From the NCBI GenBank assembly GCA_013141415.1, contig JABFQY010000005.1:186001-250000 (forward strand): a DNA stretch of 64,000 nucleotides, read 5' to 3'. The notes under the pieces were generated by a model. That model had not been told where the DNA came from. It searched no databases and was given only the letters and a program-made list of their open reading frames with translations. Source of the DNA: Kiritimatiellaceae bacterium. GTDB lineage: Bacteria; Verrucomicrobiota; Kiritimatiellia; Kiritimatiellales; Tichowtungiaceae. Shown in pieces: positions 45,289 to 53,990 of the stretch. Every line of letters starts with the position of its first letter. Within the stretch, counting starts at the first letter, position 1. The translations under genes were made by a program, and so were the position numbers.

Positions 45289-48009
45289 TTACTGGGCGTT
45301 GACGGTTTTTTGCTCAGTGCAGACATCCGCAGTTTCAATTGCGTACTGGCCTCTCTGGCGGGCTTTAAGTTCGCCGTAGCGTTTGGATTTATTCCAGTTC
45401 TGCACTTTGCTGAAGTAGCCGACCACGCGGGTTTCGCCGACGACATCGGCAGACTGGCAGGCGGGGCAGGTGTCGATCAGACCGCGCACCTGGTGGTGGC
45501 AGCTGTTGCAGAAGGTGAATTCCGGCGAGATGCACACCTGCGCCGACTGCGTTCGGAAGAAGGTTTCCGTCATAAGCTTCTCAATGGAGGCCGCTGAAGG
45601 CTGTTCTTCGCCGACGAATGCGTGGGTGATGGCACCGGATTCAATCAGGCTGTGATATTTCGCCTGTTCGACGATGCGACCAACCAAGCCGACCGGGGCG
45701 TCGGCGGTGAGATGCACGGAGTTGGTGTAGTAGCAGACATCCTCGGATTCGCCTTTGACGATGTCTTTGGCTTCGTCGTGGAAGTAGATGAGGTCGGTCT
45801 TGGCCAGACGGCGTGCGGCACTTTCGGCCGGCGATTCTTCCAGCGTGAACTTGAGGTTGTATTTTTTGCTCAGCTTTTTGGTGCGGGTGTACATGTGAGC
45901 CACGATCCGCAGGCCGAACTGCTGAGCGTCGTCGCTGTCGTGCAATTCCTGGCCGATCAGGAATTTGACGGTGTCGTTGACGCCGATCAGGCCGATAATG
46001 TAGGTGCAGGTGTCGAGGTTGACGTAAGGCTTGCCGTCGTTCGATTCTTTGCCGATCTGCCAGAGCGGATGACCGTTACCGCTCATCATCGTGGCGATCT
46101 TGGCTTTCTTCTGCAGGTGGGCCTGCGCACAGAGTTCCATCATCCGGTCGATTTCTTCGTAGAAGTTTTTCAGAATGTCGCCGCCGGTGTGCGCGGCGCG
46201 GTAAGCCGCCTGCGGGATGTTGATGGTGACGTTCTGGAAGCCGCAGAAGCGCATGTTTTCCGGGTGGCGCAACATGCGGTTGTCGCTGATGGTGGTGCGC
46301 AGGCGGCAGCAGGCCGACAGCGTAACTTCATCGCGGTCGAAGATGAAATAGGTTGATCCGTTCTTCGCGGCCAGCTGGCAGGCGGCCTGATAAATCTGGT
46401 ACTGCTCCGGATCGGTGAAGGTTTCATCGCTGATATGAAAGTCGCATTTCGGGAATTCAAAGATGCGGCCGTTGCTGTCGCCGTCGCCCCAGACTTCGAG
46501 CAGAGCGCGACAGAAATCCTGTGCTTCTTTGGTGTAGTCGCCGTAGGTGACGATTTTCTCGCCGCGGGCTTCAAGGTCGGCGGCCACGGCGGCGTCATAT
46601 TCCAGACCTTCTTTGCCTTTGATTTCGCGCATGACTAGACGCTGGGAGCCGTCTGCTTCTTCGAGGTAAAGATCCATCATCTTGTAGCCGCTGGCATCAC
46701 GGTCTTCGCGCAGAACCTCTTCGAGGCGGACGCTCAGTCCGGATTTCAGCTTAAGCATATATTTCCCGCCCGGGCCGATAGCCGGAACGGTTTTCATGTA
46801 ACCCGGAACACCGGAGTGAATATTAAAATCCAGGAACAGCGTCTGTCCGCCGCGGCTGAACGCATTTTGCGAGCCGTTGAAGATCAGCTCCTGCGCAATC
46901 TGCTTGAGCTCGCGAGGGGTCATTCCTTCGAGGTACGGTGCGTAAAGAATATTGATGTAGGCGATGCCGAGCGCGCCGGCATAATTGGCCTGCATGGAAG
47001 CAAGGAACGTGTTGAGGTGGCCAGTCAGCACCGAAGCTGTTTTTGCCGGACTGGATTCTGTGTTGAGGTTGATCAGTCCTTTTAGGCCGTATTTTTTGAC
47101 ATATTCGATCGAGTGGCTGGAACAATAAACGCGGTGCGGATAGCCGAGGTCGTGCAGATGCACGGCACCGGTGTTGTGCGCACGCTTGATGTCGGGAGTG
47201 AAAATTGTGTCGAGTGCCCACTGTTTGAGTACCAGTTCGGCGATTCCGAGGTTCACCGCTTCGGGGTTATTGTTGACGATATTGCTGTTTTCGGTGGACT
47301 TGGTGAACATCAGTTTTTCGACGTAGTCGAGCGGTACGCCGTAGAGAGAAAGGTCGCGCAATTGCGCCTGATAGCCGCGTTCAGCCAGTTCATTATTCAC
47401 CATTTCACGGATAAGCGTGGTGTTAATGGCCTTCATGTTGCTCGCGATGATGCGGTTTTCAACCGACTTCGCGATGCTGATGGCGGTGTCGACGGCGAGG
47501 TCGGTCTTGTCGAGGATTTGCTTCACGATGCGCTTGCGATCCCAAGGGAGAGTGACTTCGGCAGAATGGGATTCAACCAGTAACAGGCTGGCGTCGGTGA
47601 CGTCCACTTTGTCTTTTTTCAAGCTGCCGTCGCGCACCCGGATGCTGTTGCGGGCCAGTTCGCGCTGTTTGCGGTAGCGTTTGTAAGCGGCGACGACGAG
47701 CGTTTCGCCGCTTTCGGCCAATAGAATTTCGACGAGATCCTGTACATCTTCAATGTGCGGGATGCGTTTGCTGTCGGTTTCAGGATGTACATAAAACTCA
47801 GACTGGGGGTTGCTGAGCTGTTCGAGAACCTGAGCAGTGATTTTCGGGGCGAGGCCTTCGTTGCGCGGTGTATTCTGTTTGCGGGACACTTCTTCAACCG
47901 CCAGATGGATCGCCATTTCTATTTTTTTAGGGCTGAAAGGTACAATCAGTCCTGAGCGTTTGCGGAATCCGTCGAAAAGTGCGTTTTTTGATGTAATCAT
48001 TTCAGCCAT
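45289..48009 (-). CDS. nrdD: Anaerobic (class III) ribonucleoside-triphosphate reductase
   Basis: A 906-residue class III reductase. It has an N-terminal ATP-cone (VPFSPKKIEMAIHLAVEEV) and a second ATP-cone-like region, the catalytic barrel with NTESSPAKTASV and SHHSIEYVKKYG stretches, a zinc-ribbon pair CNSCHHQV and CPACQS, and the glycyl radical site in TRVVGYFSKVQNW. A tail of about 40 residues follows the Gly. It reduces ribonucleotides to deoxyribonucleotides without oxygen. It is followed by a redoxin and nrdG, and preceded by a NrdR-like box. Confidence 0.93.
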   Translation of the reverse strand: MAEMITSKNALFDGFRKRSGLIVPFSPKKIEMAIHLAVEEVSRKQNTPRNEGLAPKITAQVLEQLSNPQSEFYVHPETDSKRIPHIEDVQDLVEILLAESGETLVVAAYKRYRKQRELARNSIRVRDGSLKKDKVDVTDASLLLVESHSAEVTLPWDRKRIVKQILDKTDLAVDTAISIAKSVENRIIASNMKAINTTLIREMVNNELAERGYQAQLRDLSLYGVPLDYVEKLMFTKSTENSNIVNNNPEAVNLGIAELVLKQWALDTIFTPDIKRAHNTGAVHLHDLGYPHRVYCSSHSIEYVKKYGLKGLINLNTESSPAKTASVLTGHLNTFLASMQANYAGALGIAYINILYAPYLEGMTPRELKQIAQELIFNGSQNAFSRGGQTLFLDFNIHSGVPGYMKTVPAIGPGGKYMLKLKSGLSVRLEEVLREDRDASGYKMMDLYLEEADGSQRLVMREIKGKEGLEYDAAVAADLEARGEKIVTYGDYTKEAQDFCRALLEVWGDGDSNGRIFEFPKCDFHISDETFTDPEQYQIYQAACQLAAKNGSTYFIFDRDEVTLSACCRLRTTISDNRMLRHPENMRFCGFQNVTINIPQAAYRAAHTGGDILKNFYEEIDRMMELCAQAHLQKKAKIATMMSGNGHPLWQIGKESNDGKPYVNLDTCTYIIGLIGVNDTVKFLIGQELHDSDDAQQFGLRIVAHMYTRTKKLSKKYNLKFTLEESPAESAARRLAKTDLIYFHDEAKDIVKGESEDVCYYTNSVHLTADAPVGLVGRIVEQAKYHSLIESGAITHAFVGEEQPSAASIEKLMTETFFRTQSAQVCISPEFTFCNSCHHQVRGLIDTCPACQSADVVGETRVVGYFSKVQNWNKSKRYGELKARQRGQYAIETADVCTEQKTVNAQ

Positions 48010-48119
48010 ATAATTTTCCCCCTGTTGATAACCTGTTTGTAACTGGCCTTTATTTGCTAAATGTTCGCTGAGCGACGGGGTAAAAATTATCCAAATGCTG
48101 TATGGCTGTCAAATTAAAC

Positions 48120-48133
48120 CACAACATATTGTG
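48120..48133 (-). promoter_or_regulatory. Candidate NrdR box upstream of nrdD
   Basis: The + strand reads CACAACATATTGTG; the complement CACAATATGTTGTG fits the NrdR consensus (CACWATATATWGTG) with one change and has the dyad expected of this repressor. It lies about 110 bp before nrdD. NrdR sites usually come in pairs; no clear second site was found, which lowers confidence. The rest of the gap from 48010 to 48361 holds no gene I can support. Confidence 0.55.
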
Positions 48134-48361
48134 CTTTTGGTGTAACTGTATGAACTATAAAACGTTCCATAAAAAAGGCCCTTCAAACGTTTATTTTTTA
48201 TGAAAATAGTTCCAAACATCGGATGCGTAGCGTCACCGGGGAACTACCGGATATCTCCAAATTTCCGCCGTGAGCTAAGCGCAGGCGGACGGAAAGGAAG
48301 CGGCAAAAATCTCTGCGTTTCCAAAATAGATGTGCTATAAAACCGTCACGAGGTGATGACT

Positions 48362-48910
48362 ATGTTTTTTCCTGAAACGTTTTATACGATCGATATTTTG
48401 TTCGTGGTGTTTGTTCTTTTGTTCACATTTAGCGGAACGAAGACCGGATTGGCCGGCGAACTGGCTCACGTGATGACACTGCTTGCACTGCTGGCTGGTG
48501 TTTGCTTTTTTTATCCGCAACTTATAGATCTCGCTTCTAACTACTGGCGAGCTCTTCCTCCGACTGCCGTGAAAATCATTGTGCCGGCGGGGATGTTGCT
48601 GACGGCAGTTCTCCTTTTCGTTTTAGTACGCTTGCTGATTAAGCAACTGCTAAAGGACAAGCTGGGTGAAGCGGCGGACAAAGTCGCCGGCGGACTGGTC
48701 GGCACGCTGCGCGGTGTACTGTTCGGAATGGCGGTTTTCACCGGGATCAGCCTGATTCCAAACGACTCGCTTTATCAGACACTGTCCGAAAAATCATCCA
48801 TTGGAGGTTGGGTTTGCAACACGCTCACCCCGTGGTCGCAGTCGCACCTCAAAGAATTGCCGGTTTTGAAAGACAACGTGAGCGATCGCTTAGACGACAT
48901 CACCCAATAA
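48362..48910 (+). CDS. CvpA family membrane protein
   Basis: A 182-residue protein with four hydrophobic helices (IDILFVVFVLLFTFSGTKTG first) and the CvpA signature: a Gly-rich SGTKTGLAGELAH near residue 24 and KLGEAADKVAGGLVGTLRGVLFG in the third. CvpA proteins are inner membrane proteins linked to purine metabolism, colicin export or envelope stress; the role is unclear. AGGTG lies 6 bp before the ATG at 48362. It lies 13 bp before dnaG. Confidence 0.8.
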   Translation: MFFPETFYTIDILFVVFVLLFTFSGTKTGLAGELAHVMTLLALLAGVCFFYPQLIDLASNYWRALPPTAVKIIVPAGMLLTAVLLFVLVRLLIKQLLKDKLGEAADKVAGGLVGTLRGVLFGMAVFTGISLIPNDSLYQTLSEKSSIGGWVCNTLTPWSQSHLKELPVLKDNVSDRLDDITQ

Positions 48911-48923
48911 GCCGGCCTGTTGC

Positions 48924-50681
48924 ATGAAGCAGATTCCCAGAGAGACCATTGAAGAAGTCCGTTCACGCAATGACATTGCCGATGTGATCGGCTCGTATCT
49001 TTCGCTCAAAAACGCCGGTACACGCTTTAAAGCGCTCTGCCCATTTCACAAGGAAAAAAGCCCGTCGTTCACGGTCAGCCCAGATCGACAAATCTATCAC
49101 TGCTTCGGTTGCGGCGCGGGCGGCGATGTCATCCGCTTTGTTCAGGAATATGAAAAAGTCGATTTTATGACGGCCCTGCAAATGCTGGCTGATCGTGCGG
49201 GCATGGAGCTGAGTCTGGAAGAGGGTGGAGAGGGAAGCGGCGCGGACAAACGGAAGCTTTTTCAGATTCATGAAGGTATTGCCCAGCTCTATCAACGCAT
49301 TCTTCTTGATCACGAATCGGGCGAGGCGGGTCGCGCCTATCTCGCCACGCGAGCTCTAAAGCCGGAAACCGTAAAAGATTTCCAGATCGGTTTTGCGCCC
49401 GACCGCTTCGATGCACTCGAAAAATGGGCGCAGCAGAAAAAAATTCCGCTCGAACTGATGGAGCAAGCCGGGCTGATGGTCAAGTCCGACAAACGCAGCG
49501 GATATTACGACCGCTTCCGCAACCGGCTGATGTTTCCGATCCGCGATGAAGCGGGCCGGGTGATTGGCTTTAGCGGTCGCGCAATCGTTAAAGACGAAAA
49601 AAGCGGCAAATACGTCAACAGTCCGGAAACTCCGCTTTTTCATAAAAGCCGCGTTTTGTTCGCCATTGATAAAGCCCGTCGCGCCATGGCGGAAAGCCGT
49701 GTTGCGATCATTTGCGAAGGGCAGATCGATGCAATCCGCTGCCATGAGGCCGGACTGACTAATGTGGTGGCCTCGCAAGGTACGGCGCTGACTGCCGATC
49801 ACGCCCGTATGATCCGTCGTTATGCCGACGAAGTGATTCTGGTGCTCGACGCCGACGCCGCCGGACAAAAAGCAGCGCTGCGCTCCTCGGAGGCATTCAT
49901 TGCCGAAGAACTCAGTGTGCGCGTGGCTTCACTGCCCGAAGGAGAAGATCCCGACTCGCTGGTGCGCGATCACGGCGCAGACGCATTGCGTTCGCGTATT
50001 GCCTCCGCTGTTTCGGCGCTCGATTTTATGATGGATGTGATGACCCAGAAGGAAGAGCCGGGAAATGAAGCCGGAGTGATGCGCACAGCTCGCGCGGTAC
50101 AGTCGCTGATCGCTCAGGCGCCCGGCGCGGTACAGCGCGACCGGATGGTGCAGCGTGCCGCCGAGCGTCTCGGCCTTTCACCGGTCGCTTTACGGCGTGA
50201 TCTGGCGCGTAAAAAAGAACGGCCAGCTCCGCCCGCCGTTTCCGAAGTGTCTGCTGTTCCAGTCAAACATCCCGATGGAGAAGTGACGCTTATCCAGATG
50301 CTGATCCTGCATCCCGCCGAGGTTTTTCCGGTGGTGGCCGACCATCTTCCACCAGAGTATTTTTCCGACCCTGACTGCCGTCTGCTTCTGGAGTTGATGC
50401 TGAATGATCCGGCGGCTCTGATGGACAGTATCCCGGGCGACCGTCCGGAGGCGCAGAGGCTGGCCGTGCGGATTCAGATGGAAACGATGAAGTTGCGAGG
50501 GGATGTTCCTCCAGCTAAAGCGGCACAGGATATTGTGATGGCGCTCTGGCGGCAGGTACTGACACATCGCCGCCGTGAGTTTCAATCTGCCGGCCGCGCG
50601 TCCGAGGCGACAGAAATTACTCACCAGCTTTATCACCTTAAGCAGGGCTGGGAGCATGCGGTTGATTTTCTGGTGGTCTAA
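48924..50681 (+). CDS. dnaG: DNA primase
   Basis: A 585-residue DnaG. The N-terminal zinc-binding domain (CPFHKEKSPSFTV and YHCFGCGAGGDVI), the catalytic TOPRIM part (IICEGQIDAIRCHEAG near residue 255 and LVLDADAAGQKAA) and a C-terminal helicase-interacting part are in the usual order. It makes RNA primers for lagging-strand synthesis. Downstream of cvpA by 13 bp, so both probably share a transcript. The C terminus is shorter than some, but all catalytic motifs are present. Confidence 0.96.
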   Translation: MKQIPRETIEEVRSRNDIADVIGSYLSLKNAGTRFKALCPFHKEKSPSFTVSPDRQIYHCFGCGAGGDVIRFVQEYEKVDFMTALQMLADRAGMELSLEEGGEGSGADKRKLFQIHEGIAQLYQRILLDHESGEAGRAYLATRALKPETVKDFQIGFAPDRFDALEKWAQQKKIPLELMEQAGLMVKSDKRSGYYDRFRNRLMFPIRDEAGRVIGFSGRAIVKDEKSGKYVNSPETPLFHKSRVLFAIDKARRAMAESRVAIICEGQIDAIRCHEAGLTNVVASQGTALTADHARMIRRYADEVILVLDADAAGQKAALRSSEAFIAEELSVRVASLPEGEDPDSLVRDHGADALRSRIASAVSALDFMMDVMTQKEEPGNEAGVMRTARAVQSLIAQAPGAVQRDRMVQRAAERLGLSPVALRRDLARKKERPAPPAVSEVSAVPVKHPDGEVTLIQMLILHPAEVFPVVADHLPPEYFSDPDCRLLLELMLNDPAALMDSIPGDRPEAQRLAVRIQMETMKLRGDVPPAKAAQDIVMALWRQVLTHRRREFQSAGRASEATEITHQLYHLKQGWEHAVDFLVV

Positions 50682-50744
50682 GGACAACAAGCGGCTTGTT
50701 GGCAGACTGGTACTGGTTTAGAGTCAGCGGCGAACGGGGAAAAT

Positions 50745-51362
50745 ATGCGCATTCTAATCGCGGAAGACGATAAAGTAACCCGCATGCGGCTGGAGAAAAC
50801 GCTGGGCGGGTGGGGTTTTGATGTCGAGGCTGTCGGAGATGGTCAGGCGGCCTGGGAGCGTCTTTGCGGCGAAGACCCTCCTCGTCTTTGCATCATTGAC
50901 TGGTTGATGCCGGCGATGGAGGGCCCGGAGCTTTGCCGTCGTGTGCGTGAAAAATTTCCGGAAGAATATTTTTATCTTATCATTCTCTCTGCGCAGCAGG
51001 GCGTGGATAATCTGATTGAAGGTCTCAGTGCCGGCGCGGATGATTATGTCACGAAGCCCTTCATCGGCCGCGAACTGCGTTCGCGCATTGATGTCGGCGT
51101 TCGGGTGCTCGGCCTCGAGCAGATGCTGGCGAAAAAGGTTCATCAGCTCGAAGCGGCATTGGAAGATGTTAAACAGTTGCGGGGCTTGCTGCCGATCTGT
51201 TCGTACTGCAACAAAATCCGTGACGATGAAAATCATTGGGAACAGGTGGATACCTACATCACGCGCCGCTCGAACGTTGAATTCAGCCATTCCATCTGTC
51301 CTACCTGCTACGAAAAACATGTTCAGCCTATGTTGGATCGTGAGTCCGGGAGGGGCATCTGA
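50745..51362 (+). CDS. Response regulator with C-terminal Cys-rich output region
   Basis: A 205-residue protein. Residues 1-120 are a receiver domain: LIAEDDKVTRMRLEK, phosphoacceptor Asp in IIDWLMP (near residue 54), the Thr/Ser switch ILSAQQG and the Lys in VTKPF. A coiled-coil segment (LAKKVHQLEAALEDVKQLRG) leads to a Cys pair module, LLPICSYCNKIRDDENHWEQ, FSHSICPTCYEKH, a conserved tail seen on many PAS and receiver proteins, with unknown role (possibly metal or redox sensing). No DNA-binding domain. It sits between dnaG and a hybrid kinase, a possible partner. Confidence 0.82.
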   Translation: MRILIAEDDKVTRMRLEKTLGGWGFDVEAVGDGQAAWERLCGEDPPRLCIIDWLMPAMEGPELCRRVREKFPEEYFYLIILSAQQGVDNLIEGLSAGADDYVTKPFIGRELRSRIDVGVRVLGLEQMLAKKVHQLEAALEDVKQLRGLLPICSYCNKIRDDENHWEQVDTYITRRSNVEFSHSICPTCYEKHVQPMLDRESGRGI

Positions 51363-51424
51363 TTAGCCTGTTAAACAACTCGCTTTGCGATGGTGCAGGA
51401 AGGGAGATCGCCGCCTTTCCATTG

Positions 51425-53116
51425 ATGTACAACGATGTTACGTTGCATTACATGGCGCTCTGGACGTTCGTTCTCGGTGCCGCGTTGCTGTGGGCCGTGA
51501 TGCATCTCAAACGCAATACCCATATCCGTCAGACAGCGTGTGATTGCGATCTGCTCCGGTCTCGTGTTCGGAATATTTTGCAACACTCGCGGGAGGTGCT
51601 TTTCGGACTCGACTTGCGCTCTGGGCGGTTTGACTACCTAAGTCCATCCTGTCTCAGTCTGACTGGATACACGGTTGAAGAGATTGAGGCGATGGGGCCG
51701 CAGGAACTGCTTCAGAAACTGCACCCAGAGGATTTGGAAGCGGTGCAGAGGCTTATTGCTCAGTTGAAGAAAAACGCCAAAGATCGCGAGTGGTTTGGTT
51801 TGGTGGATCATCGCTTCCGTCATCGTGATGGGCAATACCGCTTTTTCAGCGACCACCTGCAGGTGGCATACAGCAAGACAGGTCAGGCCGTTTATTTAAG
51901 CGGTTCGGTACGGGATGTCAGCCAGATTGCCGGGTTAGAGGAAAACCTCAGAATTTTAGAAAAGAAATTTCAGGACGGCCAGAAAATGGCCAGTCTGGGC
52001 TTGCTGGCCAGCGGTATCGCGCACGACTTTAACAATTTGATGACGGTGGTGCTTGGTAATGCCGAGTTGGCGCTGCTTGAATGCGGAGGCTCCGATGGCG
52101 GCGTCCTTGACGAAGTCAAGAAAACCGCCTTGCGTGCGGCGGAATTAGCGAATCAAATGCTGGTTTATACCGGTAAAACCTCGCTGGTGCTATGTAGCAT
52201 CAGTCTCAGTTCGGTCGTTAAAGAGATGACAGCGTTGCTGGATGTCTCCATTTCAAAAAAAGTTTCTATCAAGTATTGTCTGGCTGAAGATGTTCCTCTG
52301 ATCCGTGGGGATATTTCGCAGATTCGGCAGGTGGCCATGAATTTAATCACGAATGCCTCCGAAGCAATCGGCGACCGGCCGGGTGTGATCGCTATCAGTA
52401 TTCACGGTGTCGATCTTAAAACAGGTGAGCTGGAACGGACTGTTCCGCCGGGAGGGTTGCCGCCCGGACGTTATGTCCGGCTTGAAGTTTCCGATACCGG
52501 CGATGGCATGAATGACGAAACCATGCGGAAAATTTTTGATCCGCTGTTTACCACTAAAATTACCGGGCGCGGACTGGGGCTGGCTTCATTGCTCAATGTA
52601 GTACAGAGGCACAACGGGGCCGTTGAAGTGAAAAGCAGCGTAGGGCGCGGCACCGTGTTTTGCATCTATTTTCCGGCCGAGCCGGAAGGCAGCGGACAGG
52701 GAGCTGAAGAGGCTTGTGCTTCCGATAGCGAGTGGCGCGGCTATGGTACCGCGCTGGTGGCTGATGACGAGTCGGCGATCCGTGACATTGCAAAGGCCTT
52801 GCTTGAACGGTTCGGTTTCCGGGTGATTACAGCCTCTGATGGTTTTGAAACAGTTGATCTTTACACTGAAAACGCCGGGGATATCACCTTGTTACTTATG
52901 GATTTGAATATGCCTCGACTGAACGGGATGGAAGCCACGCTGCGTATCCGGCACATCAATCCAAAGATTCCGGTTCTTTTTATGAGCGGTTATCCGCGAG
53001 AGCAGGTGATGGAGCGGTTCGGCCATCATCCATACACTGATTTTGTCAAAAAACCGTTCCAGAGCGGCGAGTTGCTGGCAGGAATTCGTTGTGTTATGGA
53101 ATTCCGCCGTAACTGA
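51425..53116 (+). CDS. PAS-domain hybrid sensor histidine kinase
   Basis: A 563-residue protein. After one transmembrane helix (LWTFVLGAALLWAVMHL) is a PAS domain at about residues 50-165 (FDYLSPSCLSLTGYTVEEIE). The His-kinase core has the H-box GIAHDFNNLMTVVLG, N-box LITNASEAIGD, DTGDGM and GRGLGLASLLNVV. A C-terminal receiver domain follows: VADDESAIRDIAK, Asp in LLMDLNMPRLNG and the Lys in FVKKPF. It is a complete phosphotransfer unit, and is the only full kinase in the window. No good ribosome binding site precedes the ATG; the first ATG of the open frame is used. Confidence 0.88.
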   Translation: MYNDVTLHYMALWTFVLGAALLWAVMHLKRNTHIRQTACDCDLLRSRVRNILQHSREVLFGLDLRSGRFDYLSPSCLSLTGYTVEEIEAMGPQELLQKLHPEDLEAVQRLIAQLKKNAKDREWFGLVDHRFRHRDGQYRFFSDHLQVAYSKTGQAVYLSGSVRDVSQIAGLEENLRILEKKFQDGQKMASLGLLASGIAHDFNNLMTVVLGNAELALLECGGSDGGVLDEVKKTALRAAELANQMLVYTGKTSLVLCSISLSSVVKEMTALLDVSISKKVSIKYCLAEDVPLIRGDISQIRQVAMNLITNASEAIGDRPGVIAISIHGVDLKTGELERTVPPGGLPPGRYVRLEVSDTGDGMNDETMRKIFDPLFTTKITGRGLGLASLLNVVQRHNGAVEVKSSVGRGTVFCIYFPAEPEGSGQGAEEACASDSEWRGYGTALVADDESAIRDIAKALLERFGFRVITASDGFETVDLYTENAGDITLLLMDLNMPRLNGMEATLRIRHINPKIPVLFMSGYPREQVMERFGHHPYTDFVKKPFQSGELLAGIRCVMEFRRN

Positions 53117-53139
53117 ACAAGCTGGAAACGCCGGGCTGG

Positions 53140-53451
53140 TTAGTAGGTGGCGCTGGTGCCAACGGGATTTAGGGTGATCGTATAACTACCGATAGTCAGT
53201 CCAGCCTGATTAGTCACGCCGCCGCTGATATAGTCGGCAATATTTGTCCAGACCACGGCTGTGCCGACGGCCTTATTGTTAATGATGGCCCATTGATCTT
53301 TAGCAGCATTTACAGCGGCGACGTTGACCGCTCTCATATTGGTTTCTGTGGATACGCGCGAATTAATAAAAGAGGGGATGCCGATGGCTGCGATCAGGCC
53401 GATGATTGCCACAACAATTAGAACTTCAATTAGGGTAAATGCCTTTTTCAT
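53140..53451 (-). CDS. Type IV pilin-like protein
   Basis: A 103-residue prepilin with the class III signal MKKA-FTLIEVLIVVAIIGL, cleaved between Ala4 and Phe5, with Glu at mature position 5. An Ala at -1 replaces the usual Gly, which prepilin peptidase tolerates in GspG-type proteins. The mature protein is short and Thr/Asn-rich with a single long helix. GGAGGAG precedes the ATG. A candidate sigma-54 promoter lies 26 bp upstream. It is a minor pilin or pseudopilin, at the end of the kinase gene convergently. Confidence 0.82.
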   Translation of the reverse strand: MKKAFTLIEVLIVVAIIGLIAAIGIPSFINSRVSTETNMRAVNVAAVNAAKDQWAIINNKAVGTAVVWTNIADYISGGVTNQAGLTIGSYTITLNPVGTSATY

Positions 53452-53476
53452 ATTAAACTCCTCCGGCAGACAATGG

Positions 53477-53493
53477 AGCATACTTTATGCCGG
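53477..53493 (-). promoter_or_regulatory. Candidate sigma-54 promoter of the 53140-53451 pilin
   Basis: The minus strand reads CCGGCATAAAGTATGCT, with GG and GC separated by 10 bp as in the -24/-12 class, though two or three bases differ from TGGCAC and TTGCT. Its GC lies 27 bp from the start codon, the same distance as at the pilB gene. Confidence 0.4.
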
Positions 53494-53518
53494 ATAGACA
53501 GGTAAAAAATCAGGAAGG

Positions 53519-53884
53519 CTACTCGTTGTTGAGATAACTGGCTTTAATTTTCATTGTTCCAACATCAATTTTTTCACTCCCAACAGTCAGTGCATCGATG
53601 TGGGAAATGTTGAGTGCAGAGAGCAGGTTGCTTTGGCCCGGCGTGCCCGTAGATAGTGGGGTGTCTATCGTTGCATTCATGGCTCCGCAGACGGTTCCGA
53701 ATGGCAGCGTAAGTTGGCCTTTTGCTTTTTCAACATCGGTTACATTCCGGTCTTTTGCCGCCTGAGAGGCTTTATTAGAGGCGTTTAGAATGGAAACCAC
53801 CGCAATGGCAGACATCATCCCGATGATAGTGGTTACAATGACGATTTCGATCAAAGTGAACCCTGCTTTGTTTTGTTGTCGCAT
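53519..53884 (-). CDS. Type IV pilin-like protein (second paralog)
   Basis: A 121-residue prepilin with a class III leader MRQQNKAG, cleaved before FTLIEIVIVTTIIG (Glu at +5). The C-terminal part shares RNV-x-DVEKAKGQLTLP, SNLL and VGTMKIKASY with the two major pilins at 55734 and 56461, so it is a diverged paralog. It overlaps nothing downstream but its upstream region runs into the start of the TPR glycosyltransferase gene on the other strand. Confidence 0.82.
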   Translation of the reverse strand: MRQQNKAGFTLIEIVIVTTIIGMMSAIAVVSILNASNKASQAAKDRNVTDVEKAKGQLTLPFGTVCGAMNATIDTPLSTGTPGQSNLLSALNISHIDALTVGSEKIDVGTMKIKASYLNNE

Positions 53885-53990
53885 AGGGGGACACTTTAGA
53901 AGAATTGTGTTTTTGTCAACGGAATATCTGTCACATATCGTGAAAATAATGAACTGGCGGAGATTTGGTGTGTCCGTTAAAACATCTGGC

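Noticed and set aside
48010-48361. Second NrdR box or FNR site
   Set aside because: Only weak half-sites (CCAAATGCTGTATGG, TTGAT) were seen, with wrong spacing.
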